Source of the DNA: Nitrososphaeraceae archaeon
Lineage (GTDB): Archaea; Thermoproteota; Nitrososphaeria; Nitrososphaerales; Nitrososphaeraceae
Reading direction: 5' to 3'
Assembly (NCBI GenBank): GCA_016782225.1
Contig: JADDOW010000054.1
Coordinates: 1-56,650, forward strand
Length of the DNA: 56,650 nt
Shown: positions 9,429-18,627 of the stretch, one piece after another
How the letters are laid out: each line of letters begins with the position of its first letter
Numbering within the stretch: the stretch's first letter is position 1
The notes under the pieces: generated by a model
Database searches by the model: none
Told to the model about the DNA's origin: nothing
The model's input: only the letters and a program-made list of their open reading frames with translations
Position numbers and translations under genes: made by a program

Positions 9429-10571
9429 TCAAACTAGATCAGTTGCATTGCTATATTTTACAGCCAATTTTGACCGTTTTTTTTCTGAAATCATTGCCCC
9501 CACCATACCCATTATAGCACCCACAATGATTGTAAAGGGCAATACTGCAGGTAAAGTGGTTACAAATATTGGCAAAATGTCATCTATGGGGTCAAAGTCG
9601 TGATATCCCATAAAAACGGCAAAAGTAGTTGGAAGCATCGGATAGCCAAGCATATAGAATATTGAGCCCACCATCGCACCAGCAATCAATGTCGATTTTT
9701 CTGTTCCAAGAATCCTTGTTTTTAACTGCGATGCCGCTGCTGATGATTTATTTGATACTAAATCAGCAACTATTGCGATTATTACAAGTGACAAGTAGCC
9801 TGGCATGAAAGGCATCAATTGATTTGAGGGAATAATGTTTGTAACTGTAACTAATCCAACCAGTATTGCCGCAACGGCACTTGCTCCATACCCTCCAAGA
9901 GTTTTAGATGCAGTAACAAACACCATTGCACTGATTAGGGGTAGTACGACAACGGCAATTGCTGATTCGGCCATGGGATTTAGGTTAAAGTTAAAGTGCT
10001 CACCATCAGAAAATGGCAGGACAAATGCGTAGGTATACCATATCATTGTAAACCACATGGCAGCAAATGCCGGAAATAAGGAGGCCTTTACCATTCTTTT
10101 CTGGCTCATGAATCGTAAATTCACGTTTATTCTCGCAAGTCCCAGTACAACCGCAATGGAGTTGATTAACATGCCCGTAACCAACGTCAGGTGCGTAGGA
10201 CTGAGGAGACCATCAATTCCAAATATCTCATGCCAAAGATAATCAGATGGGCCGGCCACCAAAGAAACTGCAGACCCTATTGCAAGTAATTTAAAGGAAA
10301 TTGTGAAAGGCAATTTGCGCATTTCTTTATTTTTGTAGAAAAAATGCAGTGCAATTGCTGAAGATATGGCCAACAAACCTATGCCAGCATAAAGCAAGGT
10401 ATGTGAGGGGGTAAAGAAGGTTTCAGGCAATTGCAACAGATGGGAGGTAACGTCCCAACTTGTTCCCCCTATTTGCAAAACAGAGCCCGCAGTGGCTACA
10501 ATTAGCAAAACTACAGACAAATCCATGGGGTTCATTTTCAATTTTAAAAACCAATCCCCGTCTTTTTTCAT
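9429..10571 (-). CDS. Polytopic membrane protein with a duplicated His motif, function unknown
   Basis: The 380-residue product has about ten hydrophobic segments and little soluble domain. Two related motifs stand out in the first third. W39-D40...H44 is followed by TPSH (54-57). D110-x-x-W113-H114...D120 is followed by SPTH (124-127). In each case an aromatic/acidic/His cluster precedes a membrane helix that begins with Pro-x-His, as if a helix pair had been duplicated. Similar motifs occur in uncharacterised membrane proteins of bacteria and archaea, and the buried His/Asp residues suggest metal or proton binding. No transporter family name can be given with confidence. A tetR-type gene follows in the same transcription unit, and a small palindrome overlaps the promoter. 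This suggests repressor-controlled expression of an export or resistance function (inference). Confidence 0.85.
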   Translation of the reverse strand: MKKDGDWFLKLKMNPMDLSVVLLIVATAGSVLQIGGTSWDVTSHLLQLPETFFTPSHTLLYAGIGLLAISSAIALHFFYKNKEMRKLPFTISFKLLAIGSAVSLVAGPSDYLWHEIFGIDGLLSPTHLTLVTGMLINSIAVVLGLARINVNLRFMSQKRMVKASLFPAFAAMWFTMIWYTYAFVLPFSDGEHFNFNLNPMAESAIAVVVLPLISAMVFVTASKTLGGYGASAVAAILVGLVTVTNIIPSNQLMPFMPGYLSLVIIAIVADLVSNKSSAAASQLKTRILGTEKSTLIAGAMVGSIFYMLGYPMLPTTFAVFMGYHDFDPIDDILPIFVTTLPAVLPFTIIVGAIMGMVGAMISEKKRSKLAVKYSNATDLV

Positions 10572-10594
10572 ATGTATATCTTAAACAGGTGCTA

Positions 10595-10619
10595 GATAAA
10601 CTAACTGACTAGTGAGTCA
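10595..10619 (-). promoter_or_regulatory. Promoter with possible TetR operator
   Basis: On the reverse strand, TGACTCACTAGTCA (10606-10619) is an inverted repeat with arms TGACT/AGTCA around a four-base spacer. It sits directly upstream of a TATA-like TTTATCTAG (about 10594-10602), some 25-30 bases before the ATG at 10571. This is a good place for a repressor or activator site in front of the membrane protein-tetR unit. That the TetR protein binds it is inferred from position only. Confidence 0.4.
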
Positions 10620-11021
10620 TAATGTAATTGGCAGTTTGATGTCTTATCCGTCCCCCATACCCCCAAAGGACAAAGCAATTAAAATCATCTTCAATAACCA
10701 AAAGTAAACTTTTTTGCAAAGGACAGTTTCACAATCAGCTTGATCAATGCAAAATGGAGTGTCGGTTCAAATGAGGTTATGCAATGTGTATTGCAAAAAG
10801 GAATCCCAAGATGTAATCAGTGACAATTTTATTTTTACCGAATATTCATGTATGGACCATATAGACGTTGCATTATCGGTTCGGCATTGATTATCAAAGG
10901 TACAAGATAAAAAACAATTTTTTTAAACCTGCCATGCCACATCCCATTGCTTCTCTCTGCAGTTATAAAGTGTAAATGTTCTTATAGAGAGAATGCCACA
11001 GTAATCAAGCCGCATCAATAT
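10620..11021. other. Intergenic, no gene seen
   Basis: AT-rich spacer between the divergent upstream region of the membrane protein and the small membrane protein at 11022. No recognisable frame. Confidence 0.5.
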
Positions 11022-11201
11022 TTATAGCCGTTTAGACCTATCTGTTTTTATAAGTCTTTTGTAAATCCACCACCCTCCAACAACAACAATTCCAAGTACC
11101 ACAAGCCCTATGAGAATAGAAGCAATAATTTTTACTAAAAAACCAATTATTACAAATATTACTATCAATGCGATTATACCGATGATTATGCGGCCTATCA
11201 T
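11022..11201 (-). CDS. Small membrane protein (59 aa)
   Basis: The ATG at 11201 opens 59 codons. The protein is nearly all hydrophobic: two helices (IIIGIIALIVIFVIIGF, then IIASILIGLVVLGIVVVGGWW) joined by a short VK linker, followed by a basic tail IYKRLIKTDRSKRL. The positive tail predicts a cytosolic C-terminus. No family is recognised, but Ile/Val/Gly-rich two-helix proteins of this size are common in archaeal envelopes. It lies about 110 bases upstream of the end of the Hsp20 gene on the same strand and could follow it as a second gene. The intact frame and sensible topology support coding. Confidence 0.65.
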   Translation of the reverse strand: MIGRIIIGIIALIVIFVIIGFLVKIIASILIGLVVLGIVVVGGWWIYKRLIKTDRSKRL

Positions 11202-11311
11202 CTATTACATCGATAATCCCGTATTGCAGGAGTTAACCTTTCAATTTTATTTTGACTCGCGTATTGCCTTAGAATGAAGAAAAACAAAAAGGCAACCGAA
11301 AATCAATTGCG

Positions 11312-12007
11312 TTATTCTATCGCTATCTCTTTTCCTTTTGGTTTAACAGATCTCTTTTTTTTGAAGGTTACCTCCAAAACCCCATTATTGTGTGTAAACC
11401 TTGCAGTTTCAGTATCTGCGTCTTGGGGCAATTCGATAAGTTTGCGATAGTTTCTTTGAGGCGCATTTGTCAAAACCTCCAACTTTCTGTCATAGGCGTT
11501 TATCGCAATGTCTTCTTCTTTTACACCCGGCATTTCCATTACAACTTTGACTTCCCTATCTGTGGAGTTTATATCGGCCACAGGTTCTCTTTCTGTGGGG
11601 GTTTTTGGTGCAGATGGTCCGCGTTCAATCAAATACTCTCCAAATATAGAAGTCATTCTTGCGTTTTCTTTATCCGATTCTTCATCTACAAAAGACACAG
11701 CATTTCCAAACTCCATCACTTGGGGTCTGCCACTAGGTCCAACAATCAGGGTGTAGCCATACACAGTTGGTTCATCTCGTTGTAGTCGGTCATATTTGGG
11801 TATATGGTACTCACCCAGCGTTTCCTTTGTCAGGTTTGGTGTGAGAGTGTAGAATTGGTTTAGCATTTTTGACATTTCTTCTTGAATGGATTCAAATTCC
11901 CTAAAAGAATCCCTGTTGTCATGGGATTGGGATTTATTATTACTCCTACCGCGTCGGCCAATTATTTTGTTAAGCCAATTATTTTTAATCACATTTTTAA
12001 AGCTCAT
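11312..12007 (-). CDS. Small heat-shock protein, Hsp20/alpha-crystallin family
   Basis: The 231-residue protein has an alpha-crystallin domain from about residue 143 to 220. It includes the beta-strand pattern REVKVVMEMPGVKEEDI and the hallmark GVLEVTFKKK near its end, followed by an IxI-type anchor (IAI at 228-230) that docks into a neighbouring subunit. The long N-terminal part contains a YGYTLIVGPSGRP block (about residues 82-94), typical of archaeal Hsp20 forms with an extended N-arm. Such proteins are ATP-independent holdases that form oligomers and bind unfolding proteins. The start ATG at 12007 is preceded by a strong TATA element within a set of palindromes, which suggests stress control. 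The ferritin-like gene lies just upstream on the same strand, but about 280 bases apart. Confidence 0.9.
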   Translation of the reverse strand: MSFKNVIKNNWLNKIIGRRGRSNNKSQSHDNRDSFREFESIQEEMSKMLNQFYTLTPNLTKETLGEYHIPKYDRLQRDEPTVYGYTLIVGPSGRPQVMEFGNAVSFVDEESDKENARMTSIFGEYLIERGPSAPKTPTEREPVADINSTDREVKVVMEMPGVKEEDIAINAYDRKLEVLTNAPQRNYRKLIELPQDADTETARFTHNNGVLEVTFKKKRSVKPKGKEIAIE

Positions 12008-12009
12008 AT

Positions 12010-12080
12010 TGTAACTACACCCTACTATATGTAATGTTTGTTACACTATAAATATTTACCTAACATTATGTATAGTTACA
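12010..12080 (-). promoter_or_regulatory. Palindrome-rich control region of the Hsp20 gene
   Basis: Three elements cluster within 71 bases before the Hsp20 start. TGTAACTA (12010-12017) and its inverted copy TAGTTACA (12073-12080) flank the region. Inside is the palindrome TGTAA-N6-TTACA (12030-12045), next to a TATA box read on the reverse strand as TAAATATTTATAG (12046-12058). The shared TGTAA/TTACA half-sites look like a repeated operator for a dimeric regulator, plausibly a heat-shock repressor. The repeats are seen; the regulator is inferred. Confidence 0.5.
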
Positions 12081-12286
12081 TATGAAACAGAGTTTTTCTT
12101 AACATAAAAAAAAGAGATAAGGTTGCAACAGAGGTAAAGAAAAAGAAAGGTCGATGCGGAACCGTATAGCTATCACCATTTCTTGGAGAATGTGTATCGG
12201 CATGACATGTCGTGCCGCGTAGAGTTTAGCCACGTCATGAAATGGAATTATTTAGTTTCCATTGGTTATTGGTAAATCCAATGTGC

Positions 12287-12928
12287 TCACTGTGACTGTG
12301 TTGGTGTTGGCGACGATGTCGGTGAGGAGGCCGTAGCAACTGCAGACTGTATCTTTGGCCATAACTGAGCCATCATTCCAGGTGAATGTGTCCTAATCCA
12401 ATCAGCCATATTCTGCTCATCTTTCATGTTCAGCGATAGCGGCTCTACCGCGACTAAAAACATCCCGCCAACCATTTGAACTTTCTGTATTAACATAAAA
12501 TAGCAACTGATTTCGGCATTTTCTAAAATCAAGTCCTCTTCCAACCTCTTTAGTTCCCATTCCTGTTTGGTCAGGGTGTTTTTCATCATTTCCGCCATTG
12601 TCTGCGGGTACAAAGGCAACGGCAACCCCAATTTATCCAAGGTAGGCTCCCCACCCAACCCAGAAATTAGTTGCTGCAGCCTTTTTTGGTGCATCATACC
12701 TTCTTCAATGTGCTGTTGCATCCTTTGTTTGGCTTCTGGTATGCTAACTTCTTGAATACGGGTTTGAAGACGCTCTATACCGACATTTTCCATGGCAAGA
12801 GCTCCATTTAACTCTAAAGCAAACTTTTGAGTCAGAATATCAATTTTAGGTAATGATTTTGCGGTATCCACAACGACATCCTTAACCGCACTTACTTTAT
12901 ATTTAACCTTATCAACAATTTCTCCCAT
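12287..12928 (-). CDS. Ferritin-like four-helix protein (DUF892/YciF type)
   Basis: The 213-residue protein contains long amphipathic helices with the DUF892 arrangement. A first Glu-bearing helix (ALAMENVGIERLQTRIQE) is followed by KQRMQQHIEEGMMHQKRLQQL and the turn ISGLGGEPT, which is a strong family mark. A third helix carries KQEWELKRLEEDLILENAEI and a fourth QKVQMVGGMFLVAVE. The Glu/His positions fit a ferritin-like di-metal bundle, but I cannot confirm every ligand. Relatives are induced by osmotic or oxidative stress and their biochemical role is unsettled. The C-terminus is a Ser/Thr/Pro/Gln-rich tail. The start is ATG at 12928 and a TATA-like ATATAAATAG lies just upstream on the reverse strand. 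The neighbouring Hsp20 gene makes a stress role plausible. Confidence 0.78.
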   Translation of the reverse strand: MGEIVDKVKYKVSAVKDVVVDTAKSLPKIDILTQKFALELNGALAMENVGIERLQTRIQEVSIPEAKQRMQQHIEEGMMHQKRLQQLISGLGGEPTLDKLGLPLPLYPQTMAEMMKNTLTKQEWELKRLEEDLILENAEISCYFMLIQKVQMVGGMFLVAVEPLSLNMKDEQNMADWIRTHSPGMMAQLWPKIQSAVATASSPTSSPTPTQSQ

Positions 12929-14138
12929 CCTGTACCATAACTAACATGATATAAATAGATCTCAAACAAAAATTAAAATAATTTTAATTATTTATTTCAT
13001 ATTTTGTTCTTTCCAGTCCTTTGGTGCTGTTTTTTGGGGGGGGGGAAAGGTTATACCGCATCTGGTTCTACTGAAACCATCCGCGTTGTTAAAACAGTTG
13101 TGGGGTATCTTCAGTTGATGTGTTTTTTTTGGGTGCTCAGAATTGAGTGCAGAAAAAACACGGTGGAAAGACGAATTCGATTCCAATGCCCTCAAACTAG
13201 ATTATATATAGTTTCACGGTATTACATAAGTGTCACATTTATACTGGAGAACGCCTGTAGCACATGGGATACTGAACTTATAAGAATTCACCTTAAGTAT
13301 ATCTATCGCTGTTTATTATATATGTGTCATAGAATTCTATAACGTAGTGATGACGTAATCTGATAGAAAGTTTACTTGCCTTTGTTTTGTTGCAAAAGAG
13401 AAAGATATTGAAAATTTGGATACAATAAGGTTTGATGAATTAGCTAAAGAATTAACAAGCAACAAGAGAACTAGAAAAAAAGAATTAGGATCCATATTCA
13501 TCCAAAGATTAGAAAAATACTATTAAAAATAAGTGATACTACAAAAGAATGACCAATGATGATATTGATATCCTAAAAATGGGCATAATGGAATATGACA
13601 AGACAGTTAAAATTAAAAGAACGAGTAAAAGGGTATTTGAGCAACTTACAGGTTCATAATGCTACATTTGTAAATGTATGGAAAAACACAATATTCCTAT
13701 ACCATAAAGGTACTTGCATACGATCTATTAATAAAAAGTGAAATCATGTTTTAGGATATATTCAAAAGTGTTAGAAAATCACCAACGGAATTCCAATAAC
13801 GGAATAAAACACCCGATGACAAGACAGAACCAAATTATCTAAATGGTTTTTACCAGCCATTCTTGAACATTCCAAAAATAACACCCGAAGAGTGAACAGA
13901 ATCCATATTTTTAATATTTGTATGCCTTTATGAAAAATAAAGCAACAGTGATCAAACACAATTAATAACAAAAACAATCTTCCCACCCCACCCCTCCCAA
14001 AATACAAAATTTGACTATTCAAAATAACTAGGAAGAAAAAACAATCAAATCACCATATAACTGCAAGATAAAAACAAGTCATCGTCATTGTCAGGACACC
14101 CAAAAAAAACATAACGCATTTTTTAGGCTTTAAAGTAT
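12929..14138. other. Long spacer with two small open frames of unknown status
   Basis: This 1.2 kb holds no recognisable gene. At 13549-13659 an ATG opens a 36-codon frame (MTNDDIDILKMGIMEYDKTV, then a basic tail with KRTSKRVFEQLTGS) that has protein-like composition. Just before it, about 13393-13527, a frame without a clear start reads KDIENLDTIRFDELAKELTS and IFIQRLEKYY. Both may be remnants of one small regulatory or phage-type gene. A poly-G run (13036-13045) lies near 13040. Confidence 0.35.
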
Positions 14139-15191
14139 CTAGTCCATGCACTGTAGTGATTTCATATCAATCACAAATCGATATCGAACATCGCTATGTA
14201 CCACCCGTTCGTAAGCCTCATTTACCTTATTGATTGGGATTAATTCAATGTCACATGTAATATTGTTCTTGCTGCAGAAATGAAGCATTTCCTGGGTTTC
14301 CTGAATGCCCCCTATTGCAGAACCCGCAAGACTACGGCGGGCACCAACAAGCGGAAAGGCGCTAATAGGCGTTTCTCTTTCCGGCAGACCAACCACAACC
14401 ATAACCCCATCAAGTGCCAGCATATTCAGATAACTATTCCAATCCAATGTAACTGAAACAGTGTTGGTTATCAAGTCAAAATATCCTTTGAGAATATCAA
14501 AAGTTTTTGGATCAGATATAGAATAAAACTTGTCGGCCCCCAACTTTTTTCCTTCCTTTTGTTTTTTGATTGAGTGGCTTAACACGGTGACTTCGGAACC
14601 AAGTGCATGTGCTATTTTTACCCCCACATGACCCAGGCCACCAAGACCAATAATTGCAACCTTCTTTTTAGGTCCAGCTTTCCAATGCACAAGTGGAGAA
14701 TAAAGAGTTATTCCAGCACAAAGAAGGGGAGCCGCGCTATCAAGCGGAAGGTTGTCAGGAATTCGAAGGACATATTTCTCATCAACTACAATTTTATTTG
14801 AATAGCCCCCTAGTGTGGGAGTCTTTCCGTCCCTTTCAAAGTCATTGTAAGTAAGAGTTGCGCCCTCAAGACAGTATTGCTCAAGTCCTTCAAGGCATGA
14901 GTTGCACTTTCGGCAGGAATCAACAAAGCAACCAACCCCAACCCTGTCCCCCATTCTAAAACGAGTTGATTTTGATCCTACCTGTGAAACAAAACCTACG
15001 ATCTCATGCCCCGGAACCATTGGAAAGGTGGACCCATCCCACTCGTCACTCACCTGGTGGATATCAGAATGGCAAATCCCACAGTATTGGATGTCTATCA
15101 CAACATCATGGTCACGAGGATCCCGTCTTTCAAAAGAGTATAGAGCAAGAGGTGTTTTTGCTTTTTTAGCTGCATATCCACAAACCTTCAT
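14139..15191 (-). CDS. Zinc-dependent alcohol dehydrogenase (CAD/YahK type)
   Basis: The 350-residue enzyme is a medium-chain dehydrogenase. Catalytic zinc ligands are seen as Cys40 in CGICHSD and His62 in GHEIVG. The structural zinc site is Cys93, Cys96, Cys99 and Cys107. The NAD(P) Rossmann motif is [17 protein letters not shown], and the motif [13 protein letters not shown] (substrate cleft) and SIGGIQ-like [13 protein letters not shown] are those of the YahK/cinnamyl-alcohol subfamily. Members interconvert aldehydes and primary alcohols, usually reducing aldehydes with NADPH. The likely role is aldehyde detoxification or redox balance. The start ATG at 15191 gives the family's usual N-terminus [10 protein letters not shown]. 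It is monocistronic, with about 135 bases to the divergent small zinc-finger gene. Confidence 0.93.
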   Translation of the reverse strand: MKVCGYAAKKAKTPLALYSFERRDPRDHDVVIDIQYCGICHSDIHQVSDEWDGSTFPMVPGHEIVGFVSQVGSKSTRFRMGDRVGVGCFVDSCRKCNSCLEGLEQYCLEGATLTYNDFERDGKTPTLGGYSNKIVVDEKYVLRIPDNLPLDSAAPLLCAGITLYSPLVHWKAGPKKKVAIIGLGGLGHVGVKIAHALGSEVTVLSHSIKKQKEGKKLGADKFYSISDPKTFDILKGYFDLITNTVSVTLDWNSYLNMLALDGVMVVVGLPERETPISAFPLVGARRSLAGSAIGGIQETQEMLHFCSKNNITCDIELIPINKVNEAYERVVHSDVRYRFVIDMKSLQCMD

Positions 15192-15326
15192 TTAATTATC
15201 TTCTTCCTCTGTTACAACTGCCTTGACCATTTAATAACCTAACCAGGTAAAACACGACAATAAAAAAACAGCAGAGACAGTTGTGACGTAATAAATTCAT
15301 AAATAGAGTATTTGCGATGTTATTTT

Positions 15327-15515
15327 ATGGTTCGCCCGGATATAAATAAAAATGAACCTCAACAAAAGACATGCAAGGTTTGCGGATTGACCGCTCGGAA
15401 TAAAGACGAACTAGATGACCACATTAATCACGCTCACAGGCAAGAGAATCCCAACAAGGCAAATGGGGAAGCAGTCTCAGCAGAACAAAAAATAGACCCT
15501 TTTTTCGAAACATAG
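15327..15515 (+). CDS. Small C2H2 zinc-finger protein (62 aa)
   Basis: From the ATG at 15327 the product reads MVRPDINKNEPQQ and then TCKVCGLTARNKDELDDHIN with HAHRQ. This is a single C2H2-type finger: Cys-x2-Cys, then His-x3-His about 17 residues later. A TTG at 15312 in frame would add five residues but is less likely. The acidic, flexible C-terminus ends in IDPFFET. Single C2H2 fingers of this kind are frequent in ammonia-oxidising archaea and presumably contact nucleic acid or protein; the role is unknown. A TATA-like TTCATAAATAG lies about 20-30 bases before the ATG (15296-15306). Confidence 0.8.
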   Translation: MVRPDINKNEPQQKTCKVCGLTARNKDELDDHINHAHRQENPNKANGEAVSAEQKIDPFFET

Positions 15516-15581
15516 CACAAAACACCACTGATGCCAATTTGTTGGATATCTAAAAATAAAATTTAATAAATGCTACAAAAA

Positions 15582-15773
15582 TTATCTCTTGTTTTCCTGT
15601 GATGCTTTAATCAAAGGCGCATATCCATTTTTTCGCAGCTTTTTGTAGGATTTGGGTTTTTTCATGCCCTTTGCAAGGAATCTCCGTATGGTCGCCGCCG
15701 CAGCCGCCTCCACAATTAGAAAAAACAATACCACATAAACTTCAATCAATCCGCAAAATACAATCAACAACAC
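15582..15773 (-). CDS. Small protein with N-terminal membrane helix and basic tail (63 aa)
   Basis: A GTG at 15773 opens 63 codons. The N-terminal half is one hydrophobic helix (LLIVFCGLIEVYVVLFFLIV), followed by EAAAAATIRRFLAKGMKKP and a Lys/Arg/Tyr-rich tail SYKKLRKNGYAPLIKAS. An ATG further upstream is out of frame. The composition suggests a membrane-anchored protein with a positively charged cytosolic tail. It does not match a family I know. It lies between the C2H2 gene and the MFS exporter, on the exporter's strand. Confidence 0.5.
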   Translation of the reverse strand: MLLIVFCGLIEVYVVLFFLIVEAAAAATIRRFLAKGMKKPKSYKKLRKNGYAPLIKASQENKR

Positions 15774-15829
15774 CCAGCATTATTCTCTATTGACTTTGAC
15801 AAACGGCAAAACACAATCATGCTATCGCT

Positions 15830-17239
15830 TTAGGTAACCCATTTTATTATAGATGGAATGACCGAAATAGCCATAATAATCGCAGATACAAAAAATATGA
15901 TATGCACGGATATCATAAATTTGTCAACCTCCTTGTCAGTATTGTTCAATGCGTAAAATGATCCCGTAAAAATGCTTTGGGCCGCATCCAACGGCATAAC
16001 CTGGGTAAATACCAAGAACACCAAACCAATACTGAACGCACTTCCAGTCATAACCAATGTAGTGCTAATGCCTGCTGCCACTCCGCGCCTGTGAGATGGA
16101 ACCGAACTCATGATTGTGGCTCTGTTGGGTGAGGCGAATATTCCCATTCCAGCACCTACCAACACCAGTGGCATCAGGGATTCATAGAAAGAGGTAGTTT
16201 CGCCAATCCCCGCAAGCATCAGGAAACCAACTGCAGACACGATTAAACCTATTGGCGTAAATATTTGTAATTTGAGTTTGTCATATAACCATCCGCTTAC
16301 GGGCGCAAAGACAGCCAAGGCCAGAGAAACCGGAATTAGGCATATTCCGGCATTTAGTGGATCAAGTCTCATGGATGGCCCTTGGAGATAGAACACCATA
16401 ACCAACGTAAAAGCGCCTCGTGCCAAGGCATTAAGAAATATGGCCATGTTGCTGCTAGCAAAAAGTTTAATTTTAAATAGAGAAAGGTCAAACATTGGCT
16501 GGGACACCTTTTTCTCTACAAGGTAAAAAAGCGTAAGAAGGGCAGCACCACCTAAAATGACCAACATGGACGTAATTGCATCAGTAATTTTGAAGGAACC
16601 AAAAGTAATTCCAACCAAAAGAAGAACCATCCCCCCAGAAAGCGTGGCATTTCCAAACCAGTCTATTTTCTCTTTTCTAATTGTCCCTAATTCGCGTAAC
16701 TTGGCGTAGGACCAAACTGTTGCAAACAAGCCTATTGGAATATTTATCCAGAAAATGGATCTCCAGCCCAAATAAGACGTCAAAAAGCCCCCAAGGGCTA
16801 GCCCTATTACAGAACCTACAACTATAGAAATCTGATTTAGCCCTAAAGCCCTTCCTCTTTCGTTTTCTGGAAACACATCTGCAAGTATCGCAGCGCTGTT
16901 TGAAAACAGAAATGCTGCACCCAAGGCTTGAACAACCCTAAATACTATCAACTGCTCCCCAGTCTGCGATACACAGCATAGAGTAGATCCGATTGTAAAC
17001 AGTGCAAAGCCCAAGTTGTATAGCTTTATCCTACCAAACATATCTGCCAACCTACCGAAAGTTAAGAGTACAGATGCAGTTACCACCAGGTACCCAATAG
17101 CTATCCATACAAGTGTTATGAGAGACGTATGAAGTTCAGATGCTATAGACGGCAATGCTATAACAATGATATTTCGGTCAAGCGACGCCATCAGTGTGCC
17201 GATTGTAGTATTACTTAATGCTATCCATTTGTAATTCAA
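15830..17239 (-). CDS. MFS drug/proton antiporter, DHA2 (14-TM, EmrB/QacA-like) family
   Basis: The 469-residue protein has about 14 hydrophobic helices. The N-terminal half shows the DHA signature LDRNIIVIALPSIASEL (helix 1), motif A GRLADMFGRIKLYN between helices 2 and 3, and the antiporter motif C region GSVIGLALGGFLTSYLGWR followed by IFWINIPIG. The C-terminal half contains GMGIFASPNRATIMSSVP, a typical DHA2 block. The length matches the family. It should export toxic organic compounds in exchange for protons. No local repressor gene is seen; the broken tetR is 7 kb away. The start is TTG at 17239, chosen because it gives the conserved N-terminus and no ATG precedes helix 1. Confidence 0.92.
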   Translation of the reverse strand: MNYKWIALSNTTIGTLMASLDRNIIVIALPSIASELHTSLITLVWIAIGYLVVTASVLLTFGRLADMFGRIKLYNLGFALFTIGSTLCCVSQTGEQLIVFRVVQALGAAFLFSNSAAILADVFPENERGRALGLNQISIVVGSVIGLALGGFLTSYLGWRSIFWINIPIGLFATVWSYAKLRELGTIRKEKIDWFGNATLSGGMVLLLVGITFGSFKITDAITSMLVILGGAALLTLFYLVEKKVSQPMFDLSLFKIKLFASSNMAIFLNALARGAFTLVMVFYLQGPSMRLDPLNAGICLIPVSLALAVFAPVSGWLYDKLKLQIFTPIGLIVSAVGFLMLAGIGETTSFYESLMPLVLVGAGMGIFASPNRATIMSSVPSHRRGVAAGISTTLVMTGSAFSIGLVFLVFTQVMPLDAAQSIFTGSFYALNNTDKEVDKFMISVHIIFFVSAIIMAISVIPSIIKWVT

Positions 17240-17302
17240 GCCTCCTTATTTGTCAAGTCATCATATTATAAACAATGGCTTAAGTTAATGACTTGCGCAT
17301 CT

Positions 17303-18024
17303 GTCAAAACAGTTTAGTATTTTCACGGCGGCGGAAGGAATTTAGGCGGTTTTGATACGCATGAGCGATTATTAAGAGAACACGCCAATGGCTTACATGC
17401 TGCCATTGTGTTTGGCAACTATACCCGCTCACCTGAGGCAAAATACCCCATTGCTTTAGAAGAGGCATATACAGTCACAAAATGGATTGCAGAAAACGGG
17501 CAAACCCTAAGCAAAAATTCATCACGTTTGGCAGTGGCAGGAGACGGTGTGGTGGGAATATGGCAACTTCGGTTGTGCTCCTATCCAAAGAACGTGGCGG
17601 GCCAACCATTGGTTTTCAACTGCTTTCTAACCGGTCACAGATGCCAATTTTGATACCGACTCCTATATTAAATACCAAGATGGGTATTTTCTCACTCGCG
17701 AGGCCATGAAATGGTTTTGGGCAAACTATCTTTCAAATTATACAAGCATACAGGAGCCAACGGTTTCTCCACTGAGGCATCTGTTGGTCAACTTGGTGGA
17801 TTGCCACCAGCGCTCATCATAGTGGATGAGAATGATATACTGAGATGAGTAGGGGGGAAGCATATGCGCATAAGATGATGCAAGCAAAAGTCCCCCCCCA
17901 CCGCAATTCGTTTTTTTGGCACAATCCATGACTTTGTGTGCTAAATGCAATTGCTGATACACCTGCTGCAGGAGGCGCAATAGTGCATGCGTCGCATGCA
18001 CTTGAGGAGGCGCTATTACATTAG
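17303..18024 (+). pseudogene. Alpha/beta-hydrolase (HSL/lipase family) pseudogene
   Basis: The oxyanion block YFHGGGRNLGGFDTHER, then AIVFGNYTRSPEAKYPIA and the segment VTKWIAENGQ are readable in one frame up to the nucleophile elbow. There the expected GDSxGG is altered to GDGVVG, and the frame shifts to GGNMATSVVLLSKERGGPT. Further on, in other frames, DTDSYIKYQDGYFLTREAMK and PPALIIVDENDI (acid region), FFGTIHDFV (catalytic His region) and HASHALEEALLH are visible up to a TAG at 18022. At least four lesions and the loss of the Ser codon show that the gene is dead. The intact enzyme would have been an esterase or lipase. Confidence 0.85.
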
Positions 18025-18250
18025 ATACGGGTTTTCGTTTTGATTGTTGAAACTTTATTTTTGATTGTGTATTGGCATCGCTCCCCCATTTTTTTATCAT
18101 CAAAGAAACATATGCAACAAGCATCATCCAAAAAAAACACCTTTTCCAAATCTGAGATTTTCTGCAGACAAGTATCACTTTGTATTATATATCACAGACA
18201 ACAATTGTTACAAAACAAAAAATCAGCACAGAGTTCAAAGCAAACTATAG

Positions 18251-18627
18251 TCAATTACCTTCACAATCACCACCATGTTTGCAAAATGCCTTGACTCCAG
18301 GTCCCAATATGCTACCTGCTACTGGCACAACGATCATGGCAGAACTTGGTGGAAGTTTCAACTGTTCCATTATATATGAGATGATAGATATGCCTGTGGC
18401 GCTATTTTCCGTTTCAACCTTTTTGTGAATAGTGCATGTTGACCACACAGATCATCATGTAAGACGTCTGCATATGCAATCCAGATGGACCTGCCATCAG
18501 GTGATGTTCGATTATATTCAAAATCCACCTCATAAATACTTGGCATAACCAAACCTGGATCGCCACCTGTTTTTCGATAATTTATAAGTATTTTCTCAAG
18601 TTTATAGTAGATTACGAAGTTTACCAT
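18251..18627 (-). pseudogene. Unknown protein, frameshifted
   Basis: On the reverse strand a frame from an ATG at 18627 encodes a protein-like segment (DPGLVMPSIYEVDFEYNR, SPDGRSIWIAYADVLHDDL, CGQHALF). Near 18425-18430 the reading passes in another frame into HKKVETENSATGISIISYIM and PPSSAMIVVPVAGSILGPG, ending KHGGDCEGN at 18251. The two halves join if one A is added to an A5 run. The composition (one or two Cys, no membrane helix) tells little, and I do not recognise the family. It may be a real gene with one indel (biological or from sequencing) rather than a deeply decayed one. Confidence 0.55.

Noticed and set aside
17738-18178. 146-codon reverse frame over the hydrolase relic
   Set aside because: It is antisense to a clear alpha/beta-hydrolase remnant.
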